Below are positions 47,852 to 59,450 of a stretch of DNA of 64,000 nt, one piece after another; position 1 is the first letter of the stretch, and the number at the start of each line of letters is the position of its first letter. The notes beneath the pieces are model-generated. The model saw only the letters and a list, made by a program, of their open reading frames with translations. It had not been told where the DNA came from and made no database searches. This stretch comes from Archegozetes longisetosus (Eukaryota; Arthropoda; Arachnida; Sarcoptiformes; Trhypochthoniidae). The stretch is from the NCBI GenBank assembly GCA_018873245.2, contig JAEMBT020000002.1, positions 6,236,001 to 6,300,000 on the forward strand, written 5' to 3'. Both the position numbers and the translations under genes were made by a program.

Positions 47852-48576
47852 CTATAGTTTACGCCACCTAACGGATTTTTCTGAAAATTGATATTTAGGG
47901 GTTTAAGGGCACGAAGAATCCATATTTGAAATCTCAAGAATCGAAAATTAATAGTTACTCCGATATAAAAATCCGAAGCTGGCCACTTCTGGACAACTCC
48001 CGACGAGAGTGGCTGACCTCACCAAGTGATATATCATTGGACTCAGGACATCGAACTGAGCATTTTGATACCTCATTTAATCAATTATCAAACGTAGTTC
48101 TCGTAATATCCATCATTGTTTGGTTTAGTACCTCGTAATGGATAAACCTGGATTCTCGAGTCGTAACCCAAACAAGCCTGACATGAACGAAAGGAGGATA
48201 AGTTAGGTCGCTTCGCGACCTAACCTATTATATCTTAATTTGAATCAGGTTTGGCTTGGGTTACAACTTGGTAAAGACAGGTTTACCCATTTTCGAGGGG
48301 GTTAGGTGGAGTTGTCCAGAAGTGGTCAGGTTCGGGTTGTAAGTAGTCAAGTGTGGTATCAAAGTGTTCAGCTCGACGAACTGAATCCAATGATGTATTA
48401 CACTTGGAGGTGAGGGTTGGGGAACCCCTTTAGATACATTAGCCCGGATTCACCCGTGGATTTTTATATCTAGGTAACTATTTCGATTCTTGGGATCTTC
48501 AAATATGGATTCCTCGTACCTTCAAACCCCTAAATATCAATTTTCAGAAAAATCCGTTAGGTGGCGCAAACTATAG
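47852..48576. mobile_element. TA-flanked element with TIRs over 100 bp (family member A)
   Basis: Ends CTATAGTTTACGCCACC and GGTGGCGCAAACTATAG with TA outside (47850-47851, 48577-48578). The inverted arms continue through CGAATCC-type blocks such as GAATCCATATTTGAA, CCACTTCTGGACAACTC and TCGAACTGAGCATTTTG/CAAAGTGTTCAGCTCGACG, ending in a central perfect hairpin TAGGTCGCTTCGCGACCTA (about 48204-48222). No coding capacity. Related to 56675-57345. Confidence 0.85.
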
Positions 48577-49117
48577 TAAAGCCAAAAGTGCATAACATGT
48601 TACTATAACAATAATTTGTCAAAGTAGCGCCAAAATCAAAATTATAAAAATTATCTCAATATTAAGTCTTTGTTAACAATACTTGAACAATTCTCTGGTC
48701 TGTCGTATTAGAAAAGAAGTGTGGAAAAACAAATTTTATATATTATAAACTCGGAGCTCAACCCAATCTAAATATGTTGAGCTTTCTCATCACTAAATTT
48801 TTTGTTAGGCTAAGTTCATTATTTTTCAACTGTTGGTTAGGTTGGCCAATTAAATTGAAGTCAGATAAATAACTTGTAGATATGTCATTCATGGATAAAC
48901 CGAATTGGACACTCAATAATTTAATACAAATAGTAAACGTAAAACAATCATTTTACTTTCAAATCTTATCTTCATCTTGATAACTCTGTCAGTTAAACAA
49001 TGGAACACCAACTTAATGATCATAGGTTCGAATCTTAACCTTTTTACCTCGTTATTAGAGAATTAAATCGTGAAAAGTTAGTCTTTTTGAACGAGGTTTT
49101 GGATATCTATGCACATA

Positions 49118-49491
49118 GGGGCTTCAAAAAGTGAACCATATGATGTAGGAGCGTTTCACGTGCAAATCATATTTGAATTTATTTTTGATCAAATACATTA
49201 GCCTAAACTTTAGGAAAAATTGATATCTCATTGCATTACATTAGAAATAAATAACTTCAATTGCAATAATGTCCAGTATAGAGCAGTGCGTTTTTAACAA
49301 ATTTTTCATACAATTGAGTAAAAAATGAAAGTGATTTATGAAGAAATAACAAAAGTTTATGGTAATAATTGTTACACTTATATCTAATTGTTTTTTCTAA
49401 TCATTATGCTAATAAATTTGATCAAAAATTAACATTCACATAATTTGCAAGTGAAACACTTCTATATCATATGATTTACTTTTGAAGCCCC
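49118..49491. mobile_element. TA-flanked MITE with GGGGCTTCAAAA ends
   Basis: 374 bp with inverted ends GGGGCTTCAAAAAGTGAACC and a right end reading TTTACTTTTGAAGCCCC; a further inner pair CACGTGCAAAT / ATTTGCAAGTG. TA lies on each side (49116-49117 and 49492-49493). It is inserted within the tRNA-like array. Non-coding. Confidence 0.83.
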
Positions 49492-49495
49492 TACG

Positions 49496-49708
49496 TATAA
49501 ATGCAAGAAGCACTTTCAACTTTTTAATCATATAAATAAAGTAATAAACATTCTTAAATCATATATAATTAATTATTTAGTATATTAAAATCTTCATTAT
49601 GAACTGAAAATTATATATCAATGCGACTCATTTTGACATTTACCTTTAATCGCTGAAAGACCTTTTAAGCTAAACATAAAATTTGCATAGTGTCTCTCTT
49701 GCATTTAT
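49496..49708. mobile_element. Small MITE with TATAAATGCAAGA ends
   Basis: TATAAATGCAAGAAGCACTT at 49496 is mirrored by AGTGTCTCTCTTGCATTTATA ending near 49711, about 215 bp in all. It lies directly beside the previous MITE. The target duplication is not clear. Confidence 0.55.
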
Positions 49709-50408
49709 ACATAGATATATTCCAAGTCTTAATAGCTCAGTCAGCAAATAACGGAACACGAACATAATTATAGCAGAATTTAATTACAGGCTTTTACTTC
49801 GTTACTAAAGAATTGATATGTGAAAGACTAGTATTTTTTTTAATGAGGTTTGGATATATTTCTACCTTTAATAGTTCAGTCAGCAAAATGATGGAACGTC
49901 AATGAAATGATCACAGGTTCAAATCATAACCTTTTCACTTCATTATTAAAAAATTGAGTCGTGAAAGATTAGTCTTTTAGAATGAAGTTTTGGATATTTT
50001 CCAGGTAACTCAGTCAGTAAACAGGTGGAACATCAACTTAATGATCATGCGTTTTAATTCTAGGCTTTTACCTTCATTATTTAACAATTGAAGTTTGAAA
50101 AACTGGGTTACTATTGAATGAGATTTTGGACATGTTCCAGACCTTGATTAATTTAAAAACTTTCATAAAATACATATGTTATATAAGTTTTTTTCAATTC
50201 GAATTAGACACGAGTCAATTTAATTTTTAAAGTGAAGTTAATCTCCCTTAGAACCCATTATAAAAACATTCAATTGAAATTCTGTTATATCCTTTATTTT
50301 ATTAAATCTGAGGGAATTGTGTTTTAATATTTTATATAATACGTGATCAAATATCTTCGCAAAGACACAATTGCCTATTGTCCCTTCTTTATAGCTAAAT
50401 AATAAATC

Positions 50409-53400
50409 ATGTCAGATATTGATTCATTGGGTACTATTGATTATATTGTGTTCATAGGAATGCTGTTAGTATCAACTTTTATAGGTGTTTATTATGCCTG
50501 GACTGATAGAAACAAACAATCAAATCAAGAATTTCTAATGGGTGGCAAACAAATGCCAATAATACCAGTGGCCATGTCAATGATGGCTAGTTTTATGTCT
50601 TCTGTAACTATACTTGGATATCCAGTCGAAATCTACACAAAAGGCACACAATTTTGGATGTCATTCATTTCTATTTTCATCACTATGGTAGTTACTGCTG
50701 AAATTTTTTTGCCCATATATTATAAGATGAATTTGACCAGTGTTAATAAGGTATTAATTATTTAAAATGCATCTGATTTTAATATTCAAACAGATTAATA
50801 TTGAATCTATTTCGTTCATATTCATAACTACACAGTATTTGCATAAAAGATTCGATTCAAACATAGTTCGAATGGTCGCCACCTTCTCTGCAATAATTTC
50901 ATCTGTAAGTCATTATCTAATGAGCTAATTATTTTTTTACTTGGTAAAATTGATTTTATTTTGACTGAAAATAACAAATTTGTAACTAGTATCCATACTT
51001 GGGTGTTGTGTTGTTCGGTCCATCTCTGGCATTGGGAGCGGTCACTAAATTATCAGTTACCTCAAGCGTCATATTAATAGGAATTATTTGTACATTTTAT
51101 ACATCTGTCGGTGGATTGAAAGCAGTCATTTGGACAGATGTCATTCAGTGCGTCATAATGTTTGCTGGAATAATGGCTGTTGTGGTCAAAGTGAATAAGT
51201 TTTTTGTATTATTTTTTTTCTTTCTTTTCAGTTTTATTTTTCAATAAACATAGGGAACAATAGATGCTGGAGGTTTGTCTGAGTCATTCAGAAAAGCAGA
51301 TTTGGGTCATAGGATTCAATTCTTCAAGTAATAACTTAATTGAAGTTACGGTTATATTTAAGATTTTTAACATTTATGTTTAATTTTAAAATTTATATTG
51401 ATTATAAAGGATAATCTTCAAACCGAATTATTTGAATCTCTTACGTTTAAGATCAATTTTAGTTTTAATTTTTAATATAATTGATAATTTTTATTTTAAA
51501 TATATAGTCAATAATTTAAAATGATATTCTAATGACTAAAAGTGAATTGAATAGCTTCAGAATATGTATGTTTCAATTTGTTTAGTCATTTATTCCAAAG
51601 TTCATTCTTTGCACAAGGTTTTTGAACACTCCATACAACATAATATTTGAATGATAAAAATTCTTAAGAATCTTTGAGGTCAGACTCTCTGAAGAGTCAC
51701 TTTGAAGAGCCAAGCTCAGAATCTGATTTGAGTTGAACTGAGTTGAGTTCACATTTGGTTCCGCAGACAAATAGTTGACGTTTATGGGACTAAAACTTTT
51801 GATGTGGATCTAACCTTAGCTTAAAACTTTTGAAAGATGAACAAATCTAAAATTAATTACTCAAACTCAATCATTTAAAAATTTGTGGCTTGACTACAGA
51901 TCTGCTAAAACAGGCTTATAGAATAATGTTATTGCCGTCCGCTCCAGACAAGTTTATATACCTGTACAGTACGAATTGCAGTACACTGACAGCTACTATA
52001 ATTAAGTCACCAAACGAAAAAGATAGACGTATCCCATTCACAACAGAAAAGCTCACAATATCGAACCTTAATATATCAGAAGGAATCTGCATTCAATAGA
52101 CACTGAAAATGTCTTGAAAAATTGTTTCTGTCTTCGATTCCACCATTCATAAACTTTAATTTAATACCTATTGATTGTCGATCAGAACGATATTGATTTA
52201 ATTTGTACACTTTAGACAATATACAGATGGGTTAATTGTTAACGAGTCTAACTCTAACTTCAGTCGATTTATGACTATTATTAGTGATATACTGTAAAAC
52301 TATTTAATTTTTCAATAACTTAAAGATAATATGGTTCTTATTTAGTATGGATTTCGACATATATTCTTCGAACACATTTTGGACAGTTTTTATAGGTACT
52401 GCAATAATGTGGACAGGTGGTTATAGCACAAGTCAAATGCAAGTCCAAAGGTCATGCAGTTTGCCTAGTATCGCGAAAGCAAAAATGTATTTCAAATATA
52501 TTTTGTAATAAGAAATATTAAAATTCATATATTTATTTATTTGGTTGAATAGGTCACTATATCTAACAATTCCTGCTTTTATAACAATGTTATCACTCAG
52601 CTGCTATGCTGGTGTCGTTGCGTATGCAAATTATTATGATTGTGATCCTATGAAAACTGGACAACTGGAAAGAGCCGACCAATTGATGCCTTTTTTGTTT
52701 TACAGTCTTTTGGCAATAAATTTCCAGGCATTCCAGGTATCAATTTTATATTATTTAATAAGTCATTCAATGAAAATCAATAAATTTAGATATTGTTTGT
52801 TTGTGCCCACTCTTTACGAATGAAAGCGAACAATAATCTCGATTAAAACTTATTGTGCAATATATTTTAAATCCCTTATAATAACATTGAGTATTAGATA
52901 AGTAATGCATAATAGTTTTGTTTTTTAACATTTATTTGACAAATCAAATTGAATAGTATGAACAAAATTTTAGAAATAGCACACTTGACATAGTATTTGG
53001 CTTAGAATTAATTTGTAATTCATTTAAATATTTTGATATTTTTAAGCTTCACAAAAATGTGTGACACAATAGACAAAAACAATGTTTCAAATTGCAACAA
53101 AACCTTGAAGTGTGCAAAAAGGTATGGACTCGATTTTCGAAGTCCATTTAAAGCCAAATTGTTAATTTTTTATTTGATAGATAATGCAATCATTAAACTT
53201 ATAACTTATATAATCTTCAAGTTTAAGAAATTTGTTCACATCGCATTCTCCACTTCCAATTGTCTGTCTCTCTAACCTCTTGCTCTATAAATTAAATTCT
53301 TATTGAGTCGAATGATAATAACTACATAACTGCCAAACAATATATTAGGTCGAACCAAAAGTCTTTGCCAACTTTATTTTTCAAATATTTCAAAAACAGT

Positions 53401-56400
53401 AAAACATACTAAAAGTTGGTTTTTATCATAAGATGAACATGTTATCCACCTATAATTAAGATCGTTTATCAGGGGTCAGGCAACAAGATAATACCAAAAA
53501 ATTCTTGATTTTTGTTAATTACTCCGAATTGTAGCATATGAGTTTCCTTTAAAAGTTCTTTAAATAAAAGTGCTTATTTGATTTTAGACTTTTATGCAAG
53601 CTACTGTATCCAAGGTTGATTTGCGATTTTACTTGGCGTATCCCCCGATAATATATTATGCCCTTATTTTTCACTTCTAATCCTGCCATGTTACACTTTC
53701 AGAAAGTTTTGTCAAACAACATTTCCTAATATTAAAATCAAAATAATAATGATAACTAAGTGGAACTTCAATATTACTTAGTAAATACATCAGTGAATAT
53801 TATTCAATAAGAATCTTGAGAAACATCCTTATAAACAAGGAATAAAAAGGGTTGGCCGGAACTTTTGATTCGACCTAATATAAAGTATATTGTAGTAGAA
53901 CAGAGCCTATTATTGTTTAGAATGAACTAATCAGATATTACAAAAAATAATTTAAAGTTTATAAAATTGGTATTTCTATCAAATATAGGAAAACAGTTGA
54001 AAATTTTCATTAACATTATTGCTATTAGTTCAAGTTTCAAAAAATGAATAAATGAGCCCACAAGATTAAATTTTATTTTTCGCAAATTTCAAGTCTTCAA
54101 TTCTTAACATGAATTTGGTTAGAAATAACTATAGCCAACACTTAACAATAATTGAAAAGTTGATTTGATTTGTTCATTAATTTCAAATAAAATAACATTT
54201 ATCTAAAGAACTAATTATGAATTAATTGATAGGTCTGTTCGTTGCATGTGTTTTCAGCAGTTCTTTGAGTACACTATCTTCTGGTTATAGTGCGTTAGCA
54301 GCTATTGTTTGGGAGGACATTCTTAAAAAATTTTTTCGCGATGCAAGTGATAATAAAGCAGTTTGGATAACGAAATTAATCGCTGTATTCATTGGATTAT
54401 CAAGTATTGGTATGGCGTTTCTCGCCAGCTTAGCCGGAACTATATTTGAGGTTTTGTTTTGTTTTTATTGAATATAATACTTGTAATTATCAAACAATCA
54501 TATAATAACTCGTCACATGGAATAGTACTGGTATTGATAGACAATACTCGCTATGTAATAACACATATTTATTCAATAAGAATTGACGCGTTTGTCAGAT
54601 GAGCCAAAACCATACAAACTTTGATCAAATTTGTCGAAATATCGAGTATTTTGATTTTAATCAAATAGTGAAGAAAAGATACAAACGAAAGAGAATATCT
54701 TTTATATTTTGATTTTATCTTCTGTGAGCTTCAGACCTAATACATAAGGCCTTAATATTCATAAAAAAGCTACTGAATGACATGCTTTCCACAAGTTATT
54801 CGAGCTCTGAATGAATGCAGATATTGAACATTTTGTTCGATTTCTTACTTTGACTACAAATTAACGGTTAATTGTATATCTGCTTAGCCTATTTCAAGAA
54901 TACATGTTTAATTTATTTTTCTGGAGAGCACTCTTTTCAATGGTTAGACCACTGATTGTTGTGGAGATTATCTTAATGTTCTCATGTTTTGTAGTAAAGA
55001 AAAACATATTTCTAAATTCATTGATTAGTATAGCGAATAGAAAATTTAGATTTATTTAGTGATTAGCAAACGATGAAACCACTGTTCTCAGTGAAATCAG
55101 ATTGAAAAATTATTGCTCAATTCCACTTGAATCGGATTCAACTAAACTTTTATCTATTTGAATCATATACTTAAAATAGATTAATTACTATAGATTGCAA
55201 TTTAATTCGAACTATTTGTTCAGTTTGAATACTAAGTGAACTACAGAAAAATAGAGATCCTAGTCAATTCATCATTCTCAAAGCATCCAAAGCTCAATTT
55301 TTCCGTAAATCAATAACAGAGATTGATTAATTCAATATTATGACTTTAAGGCGAAGTAAAAGTACCAATAAAAACAGTCAATTAAAAAGAGCCAATATAA
55401 TGAAAGACGAATGTGATATACTGACATTAAACAATAACTTTAAAGATCGTTGTGATATTTGAATTGTTCTTAATTGTTATTTGAAAATTCATTATTTACT
55501 GAATTTGATTTGAAAATTCTCAGTCAACATTAATCTTAGGCTAGACTCTAAGACCTCAATTTTATACAATGATCATATTTGTAATCAAACTTGGGTGTGT
55601 TCAGGTTCATTAATTCAACATAAAACTTATCTAATTTTGCCTACCAAAACCCATAGTTGAATAAAATATCATCTCATTCGCTGTGTTGTCGGTTTGCTAT
55701 TATGTCACAGAATCATTGATTGAATTTTATTTCCTGAATGGAATTAAAATTTGAATCCAAATATGAAGTTCTGAGAAATCCAATTGCAATTCCATCAGCT
55801 ATCAACTATTAAATATTTTCCCATTTACACCTACAGAACTTTTCAGCTTTAAGTTCCATCTCATTGAAGTGGATTATATTTTTTCAATCAATAGCTTAAA
55901 TCTTACAACATAGAAACTAAATTTAGCTCTATTTTGAGTTAATTTCATAGAAATGAAGCCAAAACATGTATGAAGTGTTTAAATTGGATGTTATTATGAT
56001 ATTATCACAAGAAAAGAGATATTAAACAACTAAGAATACGTCAATTATACAGTCCAGATATTAATTATTACATATGCTATTATTTAGGCAACAATAGCCT
56101 TATCGGGATCACAACTCGGCCCCTTATTTGCAGTATACGTTATTGGAGTCTTATTTCCATTTGGTAACGCATTTGGCGCAATAACAGGTTTAATATCAGG
56201 ACAAATCGCTTGTCTCGTAATAACAATCGGTGCTATGGTTAATACAAGACCGCATTCTATACTTCCAACTTCTACAGCAGGCTGCGATTCGATCAAATTT
56301 CCAAACTCAACATTACTTGGAGTTTCACTTGACTCACTTAGAAACGCATCGATTCCTCATTATTCACCAGAAGGTTTAAATGTTATTTATCACATCTCCC

Positions 56401-56663
56401 CATATTTAGTGCCCTTTATTGGTTTCATGATTACATTAATAATCGGTTTAGTTTTAAGTATACTTACAAGTTCCAATACAAACAAACACGTTGACCCCGA
56501 ATTAGTAAACGAGAAAGCTTTGAAATTTCTTCAATTTCTAACTAATAAGTCGTCTCAAAAATATAAAATAGGTAAACAATTTCCAAGCAGACAGGAAATT
56601 TTTACTATTAAAACTGTTCAAATCACTGACCCTTCTATCAGTTTATCTAAAGTTGACAAATGA
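50409..56663 (+). CDS. SLC5 sodium:solute symporter (multivitamin/monocarboxylate type), copy 2, one-base frame break
   Basis: Eight exons: 50409-50750, 50794-50904, 50990-51190, 51254-51327, 52346-52486, 52553-52736, 54233-54450 and 56088-56663. Junctions and phases equal those of copy 1. The protein is about 94% identical in exon 1 (7 differences in 114). Exon 6 is 184 bp against 185: the run at 52691-52696 has six T where copy 1 has seven, which turns DQLMPFFVLQSFG into DQLMPFLFYSLL and leads to early termination. Exons 7 and 8 stay open in the expected frame, so the break is recent or an assembly error. Unlike copy 1 it keeps SFMSSVTILGYP. The C-terminus (from about residue 590) differs from copy 1. 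Predicted role is Na+-coupled uptake of vitamins or monocarboxylates. Confidence 0.88.
53345..53878. mobile_element. Mariner-type MITE (TTAGGTCGAACC ends)
   Basis: 534 bp in intron 6 of SLC5 copy 2. Ends are TTAGGTCGAACCAAAAGT and ACTTTTGATTCGACCTAA, the TTAGGT form of mariner terminal repeats. TA stands on both sides (53343-53344, 53879-53880). The left arm has the exact empty site, read in reverse as CAAACAATATATAAAG (about 38958-38973), with one TA. No transposase frame. Confidence 0.9.
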
Positions 56664-56674
56664 TATGATCTGTA

Positions 56675-57345
56675 GGGATGATCCGGGATAATGGGTCTGA
56701 AGGGGCTAAAGGAGTTTCCGATCCCTATCCCCAAGTGTGATACATCATTGTACTCAGGACATCGAACTGAGCATTTTGATACTTCACTTGATCAATTACC
56801 ACAAGAAGTTCTCGTTTTATTCAAGTTTTAGTTTTTATAACTCTAGCATAGAGGCATACAGTTACCGAGAAGCTAATATCGCCTATAGGTGCTACCCAGA
56901 CCTAACCCCTCGAAAATGGGTAAATCTGGCTTTATCAAGTTGCGACCCAAACCAAACCTGATATGAATTAATGGAGAATAGATTAGGTGGCGAAGCGCAT
57001 GTCAGGCTTGTTTAGGTTATGACTCTCTAAATACAGGTTTATCTATTACGAGGTATTAAAGCAAACAAGGACGAATATTTTGAATGAAATTTAAGATAAA
57101 TATAAATTCTTATTTACAGTCAGTTTAAAGCTTAAACTTCGTGTCACATGTGCACTCCTTTATGTGCACCAATAGAAAATTCTAAAACGAAGTATAAAAG
57201 TTGAATATCTCGAGAACTACTTGTGGTAATTGATCAAGTGAGGCATCGAAATGCTCAGTTCGATATCCTGAGTCCAATAGTGTATCACACTTGGAAGTGG
57301 GGAGTAGGAAATTTCCTTAGACTAACTAGCTCGGATTGATCCATT
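56675..57345. mobile_element. TA-flanked element, family member B
   Basis: 671 bp immediately after the stop codon of SLC5 copy 2. It begins GGGATGATCCGGGATAATGG and ends CGGATTGATCCATT, with TA at 56673-56674 and 57346-57347. The left arm has the empty site (GATTTGTAAAATCAATTTTT in reverse, about 36744-36763). Internal blocks ACTCAGGACATCGAACTGAG and CATTTTGATAC are shared with 47852-48576, so the two belong to one family. Confidence 0.85.
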
Positions 57346-57794
57346 TAAAGAAACAATTTTTCGCATAACCAAAAATCATATTAACACATAATTTTGTGCG
57401 TCATTAATGTTTAAATGAGAATGGTGTTCGTCTAAACATTATTATTGTTTAAATTTCTAGTTTATCCGTAATTAATGGTTATGTTTAGAAATATACGAAT
57501 TACTATTCGATTGATCATTTGTTGACAGAAATTAAAATTCACTACAGTCTGACCCCGATTATGGCGTCTCGTCCGTGTATTGATATCTTATTGCCATAAT
57601 CGGGGGTTGCCATAATCCGAGTAATATATTAAGTCAAAAAATTATTTTCAAATATATTTATTCATACAATTGTTACATTACAATATATTTTTGCTTAAAT
57701 AACGAGTAGCTTTTGTTTGTTTTAAGTTCTTAAACTTATTATTATAAATTTTATTCTCTAAATTAGTAACTATTTATTGGCTTTTCTCAACATC

Positions 57795-58088
57795 ATTACA
57801 TTGTATCACATATCGAGGTAGGATTACAAGGTTATATTCCATAGAATACGTATGGGCTATATTGTTGTAAACCATTTAATCGTCAAATTAAAACAAATTT
57901 TGAGTAGTCATTTATCGAATAGTGTATTAAACTCTCCAAAATCATCAGAAATTCTATTACACTATTCGATAAATGATTTCTCAAGAATTGTTTTAATTTG
58001 ACGATTAAATGGTTTTCGATAATACAGCCCATACATAGACTATGGAATAGAAACTTATAATTCTAACCCGATGATATGTGTGTAACAG
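57795..58088. mobile_element. Palindromic hairpin element nested in 57545-58363
   Basis: Inverted arms of over 120 bp: GGGCTATATTGTTGTAAACC and ACCATTTAATCGTCAAATTA are mirrored by TAATTTGACGATTAAATGGT and CGATAATACAGCCC, closing on TTATCGAATAGTGTA / TACACTATTCGATAA. Non-coding. It could be a separate insertion or part of the host element. Confidence 0.7.
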
Positions 58089-58116
58089 TAATATTATGTG
58101 AACAGAGAAATAACTA

Positions 58117-58257
58117 CACTAAAACCTGTCTAACTTGGGCTTGTAGTTAAGTGATTTTTAAAACAGACTTAACAAGTCCATAGAAAATGATGGCATATTT
58201 TTTATTGTTGCTAAAAAAACTACTTAACTGCAAGCCCAAGTAAGAAAGGTTTTAGTG
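58117..58257. mobile_element. 141-bp TA-flanked MITE nested in 57545-58363
   Basis: Ends CACTAAAACCTGTCTAACTT and CTTACTTGGGCTTGCAG in complement, that is AAGAAAGGTTTTAGTG at the right; TA on each side (58115-58116, 58258-58259). The inner pair CTTGGGCTTGTAGTTAAG / CTTAACTGCAAGCCCAAG is almost perfect. Confidence 0.8.
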
Positions 58258-58960
58258 TATTTGTGAAGGTGTTTAGTATCGATTTACAGCTTTAAAAATT
58301 ATTTTGTTATAATTGGAGCTATGAGTACACGAATAACTTATTGCCGTAATCGTGGTCGGACTATGCAAACTATTACTGAGATCTTATTTTTAATTCTAAC
58401 AAACGCAAACTCACAACTATACCGAAAAGTTACAACACTCAATTTAAATGAATCAATACAATCACATGTTTCGATTATTTATTCTCTTCAACAATTTCAT
58501 TTGTCAAATTATGAATTTACTTTTCAAATTAATTAAATTATATGTTGTGTTAAATTGATAGCTAATTAATTAGAATTGTATACATACCTGAGATAAGAAA
58601 TTTTTACGGTTTGAAATTTTTCAGAATTTGTTCGCAACAATTTTGAACAGTAATCGAAAATGTTCTAAGTAAATCAATTGATTGATCTGATTTCATCTGA
58701 TATACACATTTAGAATGTACTGTATTCTTGAATACAATTTTATTCTTTTGAATTTGTAAAACGAATTAATTTCAGGGAACAATTCTTGAAAGATCTCATA
58801 ATGAATTGATTTTATTTTGATTGAATACTTAATACTGATAATATTATATATGTTAGAATTTGATTACGGAAATATCTTATACGGTAATAAAATCATTTTT
58901 GCAAATTTACTGATACTAATGAGAGATAAATATTAATTATAAGAATAAATACTATATATA

Positions 58961-59306
58961 TTAGGGTTTTGCTTATGTAATGCGGTTTTTTAACGTTATG
59001 TTTGAGGTCAATTTTGAATCAGTAATCAATTGTTTACAAATGTTTTGGAAAGTCATCCAAAGAGTTATATCTAAACTCAAATTATTGACAAATAATCTTT
59101 AAATAAATTGTGTCCAAGTGGCTGAAGAGTTTCAGACTAAGACTCACATAAGACATTGTTTGTTGTATGAATTTCATCGTCAAATGCTACCGAAGCCGCA
59201 CAACACATTTATGGTCGCAAAGAATGTGATGTCAATGGTTTTGCACTGAAACAACGACTTCAGTGTCGAAGTGAATGCAATTTTACTAACGCATTACATA
59301 AGCTAA
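58961..59306. mobile_element. Deleted mariner with transposase N-terminal remnant
   Basis: 346 bp with ends TTAGGGTTTTGCTTATGTAA and TTACATAAGCTAA, TA on both sides (58959-58960, 59307-59308). The left arm has the uninterrupted site (GATATACTTTGATTAG in reverse, near 35150-35180). Inside, frames on the plus strand still read HIRHCLLYEFH and then, after a frame change, NATEAAQHIYG, the start of a mariner transposase. It is an internal-deletion derivative that cannot encode an enzyme. Confidence 0.85.
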
Positions 59307-59450
59307 TACTTTGATTAGAAGAGTTTCCATCATTCGCATCCAATTGATGAACTATCTCTGATTTTGTATTTGAGTCGCTCTTTATTAATAGTAGTGATAG
59401 TGTTAAGTATCAATTTTTGCAGTGAGTTCAATCAACGTTACAAACTTTAG

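Larger units (their letters stand above)
48977..50140 (+). repeat. Tandem tRNA-like repeat array, right arm (4 units, interrupted)
   Basis: Units start near 48977, 49727, 49866 and 50002, the last three at a period of about 135-140 bp. Each opens with an A-box-like TTAATAGCTCAGTCAG and has a B-box-like CATAGGTTCGAATC about 40 bp on (best at 49023), then TTTACCTCGTTATT and a TTTTGGATAT block. It mirrors the array in the left arm and ends about 270 bp before the SLC5 copy 2 start. Two MITEs split units 1 and 2. Confidence 0.72.
57545..58363. mobile_element. Pogo/Tigger-type non-autonomous element with nested hairpins
   Basis: Begins CAGTCTGACCCCGATTATGG after TA (57543-57544) and ends with the diverged complement CCGTAATCGTGGTCGGACTA at 58363, followed by TG (a mutated TA). 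The left arm has the empty site GACTACAAATTAAG (in reverse, about 36558-36571). Internal sequence has GCCATAATCGG repeats near the left end. It contains the hairpins at 57795-58088 and 58117-58257. No transposase frame remains. Confidence 0.82.

Noticed and set aside
48204..48222. Stem-loop TAGGTCGCTTCGCGACCTA as a terminator or regulatory hairpin
   Set aside because: It is the centre of the inverted-repeat element at 47852-48576 and is explained by that.
53033..53275. 80-residue ORF in intron 6 of SLC5 copy 2
   Set aside because: The mirrored left-arm sequence does not keep the frame and there is no similarity; chance ORF.
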